Shown: piece after piece, positions 7,135-15,437 of the stretch
Numbering within the stretch: position 1 is the stretch's first letter
How the letters are laid out: each line of letters opens with the position of its first letter
Position numbers and translations under genes: made by a program
Notes under the pieces: model-generated
Told to the model about the DNA's origin: nothing
The model's input: only the letters and a program-made list of their open reading frames with translations
The model's database searches: none
Source: CAYJKB01 sp964370625
GTDB taxonomy: Bacteria > Bacillota > Clostridia > Oscillospirales > Butyricicoccaceae
Direction of reading: 5' to 3'
DNA length: 27,426 bases
NCBI GenBank assembly: GCA_964370625.1
Contig: CAYJKB010000029.1
Coordinates: 1 to 27,426, forward strand

Positions 7135-7812
7135 TCACCAGTTATACAATAGTAGAAATAATATCGGTTGATGCACTAGATAAATTATAAGTGTTTTTGT
7201 GCCTATTAATTCTAAAGGTTTACACCTAACGTTATATACAAATTCAGGCAATTTATTTTGGCGTATTTTATCACTAAGCCAAATGCCTAAATAATATAAG
7301 AAAATCCAAGGAAACAACCCAAAGTAATCAGATGATATAAAATTACTATCTGTAATTCCAAAAATCCATAAATGAGGAATTTCGAAATTTGGTAATAATA
7401 ATTGTCTTGTAATAATAAATGCAAAAAGACATACAATAGGGTTAATTTTAAACTTTGGAAGTATACTATATAAAATCGCAGCTGTACCTAAAAAGTGTAA
7501 TATACCGTAAACTACAAACGAGCTACTATTCATAATATATGTCGAAATGGTTACTATTATAGCAGAGCCAAGCATAATAAATCCACGTTTTAAATTACTT
7601 CTAGTAAATCCCGTAGATACTCCTGAAATTGTAATAAACAACCCAGCAAAAACTACTTGCAAAAAATTCATCACAGGATTAAATAAAATCTCATATGGCA
7701 AATCTTGCCATAAATACATATCAACTAATGCATGATAAAATATCATAAATATAACACAGCTGCCGCGAATAACATCAATTATTCTATAACGCATCTTTGA
7801 ATTTTTATTCAT
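7135..7812 (-). CDS. DUF1624 / HGSNAT-type acyltransferase-like membrane protein
   Basis: A 225-residue protein with about six or seven hydrophobic segments. The start (RYRIIDVIRGSCVIFMIFYH) is characteristic of the DUF1624 family related to the catalytic part of heparan-alpha-glucosaminide N-acetyltransferase, which moves acetyl groups across a membrane. The histidine in FYHALVDM is in the region of the family's conserved histidine. The gene starts 11 bp after ychF and ends 56 bp before the VanW gene, so it probably lies in one transcript with them. No good ribosome binding site precedes either ATG at 7812 or 7794, which suggests coupling to ychF translation. The acyl acceptor is unknown. 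Confidence 0.82.
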   Translation of the reverse strand: MNKNSKMRYRIIDVIRGSCVIFMIFYHALVDMYLWQDLPYEILFNPVMNFLQVVFAGLFITISGVSTGFTRSNLKRGFIMLGSAIIVTISTYIMNSSSFVVYGILHFLGTAAILYSILPKFKINPIVCLFAFIITRQLLLPNFEIPHLWIFGITDSNFISSDYFGLFPWIFLYYLGIWLSDKIRQNKLPEFVYNVRCKPLELIGTKTLIIYLVHQPILFLLLYNW

Positions 7813-7823
7813 AATATAACTAA

Positions 7824-8918
7824 TTATACATTAAATCTAAATAATACAACATCTCCGTCTTGCATAACATATTCTTTACCTTCAGAACGCACAAGACCTT
7901 TTTCTTTTGCCGCTGTCATACTTCCAAGTTCCATTAAAGTATCATAATTTACAACTTCAGCACGAATAAATCCACGTTCAAAATCTGTATGGATTTTTCC
8001 TGCAGCACCAGGAGCTTTTGTCCCTTTTACAATTGTCCAAGCACGTGTTTCTTGTGGGCCTGCTGTTAAGAAGCTCATAAGCCCAAGCAAATCATAGCAC
8101 ACTTGAATTAATCTATCTAATCCAGATTTTTCAAGGCCTAACTCTTCTAAAAACATTGCTTTGTCTTCATCAGATAGTTCACAAATATCTTGTTCTAATT
8201 TCGCACAAATAGGTAAAACTTCAGCACCTTCATTTTTTGCGATTTCAACAATGGCATTAAATCTAGCAGATGCACTTCCGCCTGCTTTAAATCCTTCTTC
8301 ATCCATATTAGCAGCATAAATTACAGGTTTTGCTGTTAAAAGGTCAACACTTTCGATAACTTCACGATTTTCTTCAAATTCAGCATAAGCACGAGCTGTT
8401 TTTCCTTCTTCAAGATGAAGTTTTAATTTTTCAAAAAGTTCTAATTCTGCAACAAGGGTTTTATCACCTTTAAGCAGTTTTTTTGTACGGTCGATACGTC
8501 TTTCAAGAATTTCCATATCTGATAAAACAAGTTCAAGGTTGATTGTTTCAATATCACGAAGTGGATCAACACTGCCTTCTACATGGATGATGTTTTCATC
8601 ATCAAAACAGCGTACAACATGAACAATCGCATCTACTTGACGAATATGTGATAAAAATTTATTTCCAAGTCCTTCACCTTTTGATGCACCTTTTACAAGT
8701 CCTGCAATGTCAACAAATTCAACAATCGCTGGCAGAATTTTCTTTGATTCATATATCTTAGCAAGCCCTTCAAGTCTATCATCAGGGACATTAACTACAC
8801 CAACATTAGGGTCAATCGTACAGAAAGGGTAGTTTGCGCTTTCAGCGCCTGCGTTTGTAATTGCGTTAAAAAGTGTACTTTTTCCGACATTTGGTAATCC
8901 AACTATTCCTAGTTTCAT
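7824..8918 (-). CDS. ychF: Redox-regulated ATPase YchF (Obg-like)
   Basis: A 364-residue P-loop protein of the Obg family, widely conserved and associated with ribosomes. YchF members hydrolyse ATP rather than GTP. The P-loop is GLPNVGKST at residues 7-15, the switch/DxxG region is DIAGLVKGASKGEGLGNKFL, and the guanine-specificity motif is replaced by NMDE (NxxE), as expected for YchF. A coiled-coil insert and a C-terminal TGS domain complete the protein at normal length. GGAG lies 11 bases before the ATG. It is the first gene of a leftward cluster and has a TATAAT box upstream. Confidence 0.97.
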   Translation of the reverse strand: MKLGIVGLPNVGKSTLFNAITNAGAESANYPFCTIDPNVGVVNVPDDRLEGLAKIYESKKILPAIVEFVDIAGLVKGASKGEGLGNKFLSHIRQVDAIVHVVRCFDDENIIHVEGSVDPLRDIETINLELVLSDMEILERRIDRTKKLLKGDKTLVAELELFEKLKLHLEEGKTARAYAEFEENREVIESVDLLTAKPVIYAANMDEEGFKAGGSASARFNAIVEIAKNEGAEVLPICAKLEQDICELSDEDKAMFLEELGLEKSGLDRLIQVCYDLLGLMSFLTAGPQETRAWTIVKGTKAPGAAGKIHTDFERGFIRAEVVNYDTLMELGSMTAAKEKGLVRSEGKEYVMQDGDVVLFRFNV

Positions 8919-8958
8919 ATTTATGGTTCTCCATTCAAATAATATTTCTTAACATCTT

Positions 8959-8964
8959 ATTATA
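8959..8964 (-). promoter_or_regulatory. Candidate -10 box of ychF
   Basis: A perfect TATAAT on the minus strand lies about 40 bp before the ychF ATG. No good -35 box is found at 16-18 bp, so the promoter is only probable. Confidence 0.4.
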
Positions 8965-9070
8965 CACCATTCCTCCACAAAATTAAATAAATTTATTTAA
9001 AATAATTTATTTTTTTTAAGCATCAGTTATGTTTATTAATATTAAAATCCCACTTTATCCCAACAATTAT

Positions 9071-9140
9071 AAAGGCGACTTTATGTGGTATTAAGTCTTA
9101 GGAAATTTCCAAGCTTAAACCTTTTCACAAAGTCGCCTTT
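9071..9140 (-). terminator. Long hairpin terminator of the SLH gene
   Basis: AAAGGCGACTTT (9071-9082) and AAAGTCGCCTTT (9129-9140) form a perfect 12-bp stem. Its loop contains a second imperfect palindrome centred on GGAAATTTCC (9101-9110, arms 9091-9118). The nested structure begins ten bases after the SLH gene stop. The T run is better on the plus strand, but no plus-strand gene needs it. Confidence 0.6.
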
Positions 9141-9149
9141 TTTATTATG

Positions 9150-9755
9150 TTATTTTTTGTTTAATATATATTTCACAATTATGCTACACGCTCTTGCACG
9201 TGTTAATTTTTTCTTTGGCAATAGGCATGTATTTTCATCTGGGAAAATTATTTCATTTTCAATTGCCCACGCCATGCTATTAACTGCCCAATCAGAAATT
9301 TTATCAAAGTCATAATAATCTTCAAGTGAAATTTCTGTGTCAGGCTTTTGACTATGACGATATAATATAGTTGTTAATTGTTCACGAGTTAAAGCATGAT
9401 TTGGCTTGAATATCCCATCACCAAATCCAAATACAAAATTATTTTTAGATGCCCAGCCTACAGCATCCATATACCAAGCACCATTCATAATATCATCAAA
9501 AGATAAACTATCTATAGTATTAATTTTGGGCGTGCCTTCAAGTCTATATAGCACCATTGCAATCATTCCACGTGTCATTCTTTTATTTGGTGCAAATTTA
9601 TTTTCTGAAACTCCGAAAAATAATTTTTTATCATATAATCGAATTACGTCATTATAAAACCAGTCATTTTCTTTTACATCAATAAATGGATTGATATTTG
9701 ATGATTTTGCAATATTTTTTGTTGTCGATAGTGTGCTTATGTTAATATTCACCAA
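9150..9755 (-). CDS. S-layer-homology (SLH) domain protein, no signal peptide seen
   Basis: A 201-residue protein made almost wholly of three SLH repeats, at about residues 22-78, 82-138 and 144-200. Each carries the FxD...W...G...F.P....TR pattern, and the third is the least conserved. SLH triplets normally bind secondary cell-wall polymers on the outside of the cell. The 20 residues before the first repeat are polar, with no hydrophobic export signal and no other domain. AAAGGAG precedes a TTG (9755) immediately followed by a GTG, and either may start the protein. It could be exported by another route, be cytoplasmic, or be the remnant of a larger surface protein whose 5' part is lost. Confidence 0.85.
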   Translation of the reverse strand: MVNINISTLSTTKNIAKSSNINPFIDVKENDWFYNDVIRLYDKKLFFGVSENKFAPNKRMTRGMIAMVLYRLEGTPKINTIDSLSFDDIMNGAWYMDAVGWASKNNFVFGFGDGIFKPNHALTREQLTTILYRHSQKPDTEISLEDYYDFDKISDWAVNSMAWAIENEIIFPDENTCLLPKKKLTRARACSIIVKYILNKK

Positions 9756-9897
9756 GTATCTCTCCTTTATGTAAAATTAATAAATTATATAAAATACATT
9801 TTCTATAAAATCCATTACTATCTAATATTATAATACCACATATATTACTAAATTGTAAATTAAATATTAGTTGATTTTACTTAAAATAATTCAAACT

Positions 9898-11652
9898 TTA
9901 TCCAAGCTCTATTTTCCACCATTCGGATGTGTTAAGTGCCTCTCTTATAAATTCTGCGCCGATTTCTTCATCATAGTATATCGGAAATTGTATAGATACA
10001 TCTGAAACAATAAGTGGTTGCCCATCAGTTCTAACTGGGGCATATGGCAAAATATATATGTGTGCAACTTCTAATTGTGATACTCTTTCATCTTGCCAGA
10101 TAGATGAATTTAAAGTTTCAAGGGCAGATATTATTTTTTCTGTATCATAAACCATTGTATCATCTTGTAAATTTATTTCAACACAGATAATAATTGCGTG
10201 TTCTTCCAAATTTGATTTTTCTATTACATCTAACTCATATGGTAGATATACAGCTTCATCATCTATTTCACTTGCAGATATTGTAAGTTCACGTAAAACT
10301 CCACGCATAAACTCATCTTTTAGCACAAATTTCTCTGCTATTTCTTCTATTTCATCAACAGGAACATGTTGCATAAACTTATAATTAAGCAAAGCACCAT
10401 TGCTGTTTTCAAGCGAAAGTATAACTTCGTATTCATGATATAAATATGTTTTATCTACATCATCGTCAAATATACCAACATCTTTATGATATGCAACAAT
10501 TACACTGCCCATTCCATATCTATTTTCATAAAATTCAAGTAATTGCTGTGCATAAGCTTTTACGTCTGGGTGATAATCTTCAAAATTATTGAAAGTCTGA
10601 TCTTCTTCGGTTGTATTATATTGCTCAAGTAAATTTTGTATGGCTTCGGTGTCTATGTCTAAATTTTCGGTTATGTTCTCTTGCTGATTATATTGCTCAA
10701 GCAGATTTTGTAAAGCTTCAGGGTCGATGTCTGAATTGTCTTTCATATCTTCTTGGTACTGAAAATAAAAACCAATTGCGAAAATAGCTATCAGCATAAC
10801 CGAGCAGAGAATTTGCCCAATAGTACGCCCTTTGCTTTGTGGACGTTTATTAGCATTTTTATTTGCAATTTTTACCCAGTTTTCTAAATTGGGGTTATTT
10901 TTAAAAATTTCTTTTATATTATCTGCAATCATATGTGGCATATTATGCAAATGTGATATTAATTCCCTTTTAAATATCACATATGTATCTTTACCAATAT
11001 AAACAAGTCTTTGAAGATATTTCAAAAATACAGCTTGAAACCATGGGTAATCAGTATATTTATAAAAATCTTCTGATGTAAAATATTCCTCCCATGCACG
11101 GTATATTTTTTGCTTTGTTCTTAAACCTGTGCCTGTAAACATCACAGGTAATTTATTAAGTTCAGCCATAAATTGCTGTGCTATATCATCAAGGCTTGTT
11201 TCATTATTTAAAATTTCATCAAATTCTTTATCAAATTCTTTTTCGTCTGTTTGCTCTTGTTCTTCTTCCCTATTGTTAAATGCTGTTTGTAAATCTTCTG
11301 GCTGGATATAAGTTTTGTTATTTCCCACATCTTCTTCTGTGGTTTTTTCTCTAGCATTAAAAGCTATATCAAAACTTTGAGAAGAATTTTTCTGTTTTCC
11401 ATCTTCTTTGGCATCATTTAATGAAGAAAACTCAGCAAACTCATCATCTGTATCAATTATATTCGGTGGTGGTTTTTGCTGTTTTTTTGAATCTTTTGCA
11501 TATTTTATAGCAGTTGTGTACGCTGTTTGAATTTGATTAAATTTTTCTGGATATTCTTCTGGATGATATTGTTTTAAAAGTGCAGAATATGCGCTCTTAA
11601 TTTCCTTTATATCATCAGTTGGCAAAATGCCGAGTATACTCCAAATATTCAT
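9898..11652 (-). CDS. Membrane-anchored J-domain-like protein (DjlC-like)
   Basis: A 584-residue protein with a J-like domain at residues 1-52. The invariant HPD tripeptide of J domains is HPE here (residues 30-32). A charged, low-complexity region (55-150), an alpha-helical soluble part (150-265) and one membrane segment (about 278-297) follow, then an exterior or periplasm-like C-terminal domain. Just after the membrane segment is a duplicated 14-residue unit, DIDPEALQNLLEQYN / DIDTEAIQNLLEQYN (about 308-346, period 24 residues). AAGGAAAA precedes the ATG, which lies 17 bp after the Hsp70 gene. The pairing resembles HscC with DjlC in Escherichia coli. J-protein function is therefore inferred from domain and context, and the C-terminal domain is not recognised. 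Confidence 0.82.
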   Translation of the reverse strand: MNIWSILGILPTDDIKEIKSAYSALLKQYHPEEYPEKFNQIQTAYTTAIKYAKDSKKQQKPPPNIIDTDDEFAEFSSLNDAKEDGKQKNSSQSFDIAFNAREKTTEEDVGNNKTYIQPEDLQTAFNNREEEQEQTDEKEFDKEFDEILNNETSLDDIAQQFMAELNKLPVMFTGTGLRTKQKIYRAWEEYFTSEDFYKYTDYPWFQAVFLKYLQRLVYIGKDTYVIFKRELISHLHNMPHMIADNIKEIFKNNPNLENWVKIANKNANKRPQSKGRTIGQILCSVMLIAIFAIGFYFQYQEDMKDNSDIDPEALQNLLEQYNQQENITENLDIDTEAIQNLLEQYNTTEEDQTFNNFEDYHPDVKAYAQQLLEFYENRYGMGSVIVAYHKDVGIFDDDVDKTYLYHEYEVILSLENSNGALLNYKFMQHVPVDEIEEIAEKFVLKDEFMRGVLRELTISASEIDDEAVYLPYELDVIEKSNLEEHAIIICVEINLQDDTMVYDTEKIISALETLNSSIWQDERVSQLEVAHIYILPYAPVRTDGQPLIVSDVSIQFPIYYDEEIGAEFIREALNTSEWWKIELG

Positions 11653-11669
11653 CTATTTTTCCTTTTTAA

Positions 11670-13442
11670 TTAATCCTCAAGTTCATTTTCATCAAAATCT
11701 TCATACCACGAAAAATAATCATCAGACATATTTTCAAACAAATCATAATTCACATGAGTTTTAATTGAATTTATATCTGTCCAAAATCTTTTCATAAGCA
11801 TCATCTTACGTTTAATACTATTCGTGTTTCCAATTCCTATAACAAAGTTTTTCAAAAGTGACATAAGCAGTTCACGAGTTTCGCCTGTTGTTTGTGCATA
11901 GAGACTTTCAGCAGAATCTATTAAAAACTGAACTTGTTCATCAAATTTATCTTTTTTCTTGAATTTTTCAAATTCTGTAAGTTTCCTTTGAATTTCTTCC
12001 TCTGATAAATTTTTTGCTGTTTTTGATAAGATTGTTTTCGATAAAACTTGGCCAGTAGCTAGTATATGTGCTTCAACTTGAAGTATTCCATTTAAATCAT
12101 ATGTAAGTCTTACTTGAACATTTTTATCTTCTATATTTGGAAATTCCACTTTAAGTGTTCCTAAATGCAAATTATCTTTAACTAGCATATTTTCGCCTTG
12201 ATATACTTCTATAGTCATTTTTGTCTGTGTATTATTATAAGGTTGATATATACTCGCACGGCTTACAGGAAGTGCTGTATTTCTTTCAATTAATGTAGAA
12301 AATAATAAATCATTTCCCATCGGATTATGTATTCCAATTCCTAATGAAAACGGGCAAATATCTGTTAATAATAATTGTTTTATATCTTCATTGCGAGATT
12401 TAATCCCTGCATAAACACCAACACCTAAAGCGACAATTTGGTCACTTTCTCCGAGGGATAACGCACGTCTACCAAATAGATGTGAAATGAATTTTGCAAC
12501 AACAGCAATTTTACATCCCCCACCCACTAAAACAATATCATCAACTTCGCTTTTATCAATGCCCGCATCTGCAAACACTTTTTGAATTGGTATACTTATT
12601 CTTGAAAATAATTCATTGCAAATTTTAATAAATCCTGCACGATTTAATGTAAGTGACCCTTGAATTTGTGGTGTATTAATCGTCATTATTATCATTTCTT
12701 GAACTGATAAAGCTATTTTACAAGCTTCAGCATTTTTCAAAATAATATTTCTGCTTTCTGTAGATAAATCAAAATAATTGATATTATTCACTTTACAAAA
12801 ATGCTTAGCCAAGCAAACATCAAAGTCATCTCCGCCTAAAAAATTATCTCCATTTACAGCCAGCACACTTACAATATTATCAAAGCATTCTACAAGGGAT
12901 ACGTCCAGTGTTCCCCCACCCATATCAATAACAAGTAACATACAATCATTTTTATCATGCAAAGTGCGGGCAGCAAGAGCTGCGGCTGATGGTTCATTAA
13001 TTACACGTTCGACATTAAGTCCTGCAATTTGACCAGCACTTTTCGTAGCGTTTCTGCTGTCATCATTAAAATAAGCCGGAACACTTATAATTGCTTCATC
13101 AACTTTTTGACCTAAAAAGGCTTCCGCATCAGCTACTAAATCTTGTAAAACAAAAGCTGATAATTGTTCTGGAGAAAATGTTTTGTCTCCTAATTTAATT
13201 TGCTTATCTGTACCCATATAACGTTTAAATGAAGCAATAGATAAATCAGGATGTGATACAAGTCTTTCTTTCGCAATTTGACCTGTATATATATTATTTT
13301 TTTCATCAATACTAACAACACTAGGTGTTAAAAAATTCCCATATTTATTAGGGATAAGCTGACAACCATTTTCACGATAAACACAAACTAGGCTATTAGT
13401 TGTCCCAAGGTCAATTCCTATAATATTTTTTGAATTTGACAT
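11670..13442 (-). CDS. hscC: HscC-like Hsp70 chaperone
   Basis: A 590-residue Hsp70. The nucleotide-binding domain shows GIDLGTTNS (9-17), PAYFNDDSRNAT (122-133), the second phosphate motif VIDMGGGTLD (171-180) and the adenosine motif VGGGCK (306-311). An interdomain linker of the LLLTDICPFSLGI type leads into a substrate-binding domain, and the lid is short. The protein is not the main DnaK: it is shorter, lacks the acidic DnaK tail, and stands with a J-like membrane protein rather than with grpE-dnaJ. AAAGGAG precedes the ATG. HscC chaperones act with dedicated J proteins on few clients. The client here is unknown. Confidence 0.88.
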   Translation of the reverse strand: MSNSKNIIGIDLGTTNSLVCVYRENGCQLIPNKYGNFLTPSVVSIDEKNNIYTGQIAKERLVSHPDLSIASFKRYMGTDKQIKLGDKTFSPEQLSAFVLQDLVADAEAFLGQKVDEAIISVPAYFNDDSRNATKSAGQIAGLNVERVINEPSAAALAARTLHDKNDCMLLVIDMGGGTLDVSLVECFDNIVSVLAVNGDNFLGGDDFDVCLAKHFCKVNNINYFDLSTESRNIILKNAEACKIALSVQEMIIMTINTPQIQGSLTLNRAGFIKICNELFSRISIPIQKVFADAGIDKSEVDDIVLVGGGCKIAVVAKFISHLFGRRALSLGESDQIVALGVGVYAGIKSRNEDIKQLLLTDICPFSLGIGIHNPMGNDLLFSTLIERNTALPVSRASIYQPYNNTQTKMTIEVYQGENMLVKDNLHLGTLKVEFPNIEDKNVQVRLTYDLNGILQVEAHILATGQVLSKTILSKTAKNLSEEEIQRKLTEFEKFKKKDKFDEQVQFLIDSAESLYAQTTGETRELLMSLLKNFVIGIGNTNSIKRKMMLMKRFWTDINSIKTHVNYDLFENMSDDYFSWYEDFDENELED

Positions 13443-13516
13443 AATTTCTCCTTTTAGATAACTTAAATAAAATTATCGAGATATCTTCATTTTATCAAAA
13501 AAAATCAAAAATGTCT

Positions 13517-13558
13517 ATAATACCCACGATTGTATTTACTCAAAATCGTGGGTATTAT
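13517..13558 (-). terminator. Terminator of the PRK06851-like gene
   Basis: ATAATACCCACGATT and AATCGTGGGTATTAT form a perfect 15-bp stem with a 12-base loop, just after the stop of the leftward gene at 13564. The T-rich run on the minus strand is displaced by about six bases. Confidence 0.65.
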
Positions 13559-13563
13559 ATATT

Positions 13564-14628
13564 TTAGTTATATTTTTCAATAGTTTCTATAAATAAATTA
13601 TTAATAGCTGTAAAATTCATGGCATTAATGTAAAATTCTTCAAGGTCATCATGTAAAGATTTTGCAATCCCTATTTTTTGACAAGCAGATTTAATTAAAT
13701 AATCTACAGTTTTTAAAATCGACTTAAATTCACTTCTATTACTGCTTAAAAATTGTTCATTAATATATTTATCAAGATGAATCTGACGAAATGCTGTATT
13801 ATCAAATGTAATTTCGTTATGGTCTGTAACAAAGCATAAATTAAGTTTTGGAATAATAACATGCTCTAAACGATTTTTGTCAAGTGGGCAATAACAATTA
13901 TATACATCATATCCTCTATTAAGTGCAACGCTTGATATTTTTTCCATGAAATACGAAGATAAACCAAATGAGCTATATATTCTATAAATCTTATGATTAT
14001 CAAATTTTTCAGGACAAACTAATCCATAAGGGGAAATTGCACTTAAAAATCTTTTATAACAAGTGCCAACAAAATTTTTAACTATTGGTAATTCACGAGA
14101 ACAAACACCATACGCCCTATCATAAATATTTTCTAAATTTGTATTTTCAATTACTTGTGAAATTACTGAATTATTTGCACTATTAGCACTTTTAATAAGT
14201 TCAAATGCAAACCTAAAATTACAACTTATTTCATTTGTGAGATTAATAATATCTTTACTATTACTGCGTATAATATCACTATCCCAGTACACACTAAAAT
14301 CAAGATAATTTTCTACAGCAGCTGGATAACGTGGCTCTAATACATGTGGTGCTGTTCCATCAACATATGCTAATTTATAATCATGAACTATTACACAATC
14401 AAGTGAATTTGGATCTGAGGAACAATATATCCTTTCAATCTTACAGCCTTTATTTTCAAAATGTGTAGCTATTCGTTTCATAAAAGATGATTTGCCACAC
14501 CCTGGCCCACCTTTTAAAATATTTAAGGTAGTTATATTTTTGTTTGTAAGCAAGCTATCAAAAAAAGATGAAAACGTCCCGCTACTATTTGCACCTAAAA
14601 AAAAGCTATAATTATAAAAATTATCCAT
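13564..14628 (-). CDS. PRK06851-like P-loop ATPase with degenerate second half
   Basis: A 354-residue protein resembling the PRK06851 family, whose members carry two related P-loop halves of unknown function. The first half is complete: FFLGANSSGTF start, Walker A GGPGCGKSS at residues 40-48, CSSDPNSLD at 69-77 and the signature VDGTAPHVLEPRYPAAVE at 89-106. The second half (about 210-300) has lost its Walker A (residues 219-227 read SSFGLSSYF, with no GKS/T) and the TAPH signature, but keeps the GYDVYNCYCPLDKNRLEHVIIPKL frame. GGAGG lies six bases before the ATG. It follows the DUF4330 gene by 111 bp. Nucleotide binding probably uses only the first half. Confidence 0.8.
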   Translation of the reverse strand: MDNFYNYSFFLGANSSGTFSSFFDSLLTNKNITTLNILKGGPGCGKSSFMKRIATHFENKGCKIERIYCSSDPNSLDCVIVHDYKLAYVDGTAPHVLEPRYPAAVENYLDFSVYWDSDIIRSNSKDIINLTNEISCNFRFAFELIKSANSANNSVISQVIENTNLENIYDRAYGVCSRELPIVKNFVGTCYKRFLSAISPYGLVCPEKFDNHKIYRIYSSFGLSSYFMEKISSVALNRGYDVYNCYCPLDKNRLEHVIIPKLNLCFVTDHNEITFDNTAFRQIHLDKYINEQFLSSNRSEFKSILKTVDYLIKSACQKIGIAKSLHDDLEEFYINAMNFTAINNLFIETIEKYN

Positions 14629-14739
14629 ACTATACCTCCATTTTTCTATTTACTGCATTATATGGCAGAAAATGTGAAAATGATACAAAGTTAGCATGGA
14701 TATTTATATAATATTGATTTATAGTTTACTTTTTGTACA

Positions 14740-15267
14740 TCATTCTTCAATTATTACAGATTGTATAACTGTTTGATATTCAAAATCAGCACAAGTTAAG
14801 AAAAATCCCTTTCCTGCTCTGATTTCTTGTGTGCCAATTTTAACATGTATATCATCAGAAGATTTCGTTGTTTCAAGTGTGAACACAATATCTTTATGAG
14901 CTGGTGCTATATCTGCTGTAATTGTCCCATCAATTTCTGATGGGTTTGTGTGGATACTATCTTCAAAGACAATATCTGTAATTGTTGCATCTCCAGTTAC
15001 TACAACAGAGCCAATAGCCTCGACAGGGTCAATCAATGATTGACGCACAGCGTCCATATTCATAGCACGCACAACTACAGTTACAGGGATTTCTGTTGCT
15101 GTTTGCACTGGTATATCTTGCTCTGCACTTGCATCGCTTCCACCTAATAATAAAATTGCACCAATTAATGCTAATATTAAAAGTACTAAAACTGTAAAAT
15201 CTGCAATATGTATTTTTCCGAATAGTTTACGATTTTCTTTAGTTATCATATTTTCTAAAAACTCCAT
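14740..15267 (-). CDS. DUF4330 family membrane-anchored protein
   Basis: A 175-residue protein matching the DUF4330 family. A short cytoplasmic start (KLFGKIHIADF) leads into one membrane segment at about residues 25-42 (TVLVLLILALIGAILLLGG). A soluble beta-rich domain of about 125 residues on the outside follows. The function of the family is not known. An ATG at 15249 is a possible alternative start, and neither start has a clear ribosome binding site. The gene is divergent from the MATE gene and may be co-transcribed with the PRK06851-like gene downstream, as no terminator is seen between them. Confidence 0.82.
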   Translation of the reverse strand: MEFLENMITKENRKLFGKIHIADFTVLVLLILALIGAILLLGGSDASAEQDIPVQTATEIPVTVVVRAMNMDAVRQSLIDPVEAIGSVVVTGDATITDIVFEDSIHTNPSEIDGTITADIAPAHKDIVFTLETTKSSDDIHVKIGTQEIRAGKGFFLTCADFEYQTVIQSVIIEE

Positions 15268-15362
15268 TTCATATATATTATCTAATCATAGTTTACGAGT
15301 ATATGTAGTACATTATAACATAAAATAATTGTTATTTAAAGCAATATTTTAGAATTTTGACA

Positions 15363-15390
15363 TTGAAAAAATAAAATAAAAGTGTATAAT
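15363..15390 (+). promoter_or_regulatory. Promoter of the MATE-plsC-HD operon
   Basis: TTGAAA, 16 bases, TATAAT lies 47 bp before the MATE ATG. A perfect TTGACA directly precedes it (15357-15362) but would give a 22-base spacer, which is too long. Confidence 0.6.
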
Positions 15391-15437
15391 GATATAAGTA
15401 TTAAAATGTAAATTTATGAAGTGGAGCAAAATTAATT

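Noticed and set aside
8030..8050. Other CACGTG sequences (for example about 8040, 9197, 25397, 25745) as parS sites
   Set aside because: They lie in coding sequence or lack the flanking TGTTT/AAACA arms, so they are chance hexamers.
13443..13563. CIRCE heat-shock operator upstream of the Hsp70 gene
   Set aside because: No TTAGCACTC-N9-GAGTGCTAA or close variant is present.
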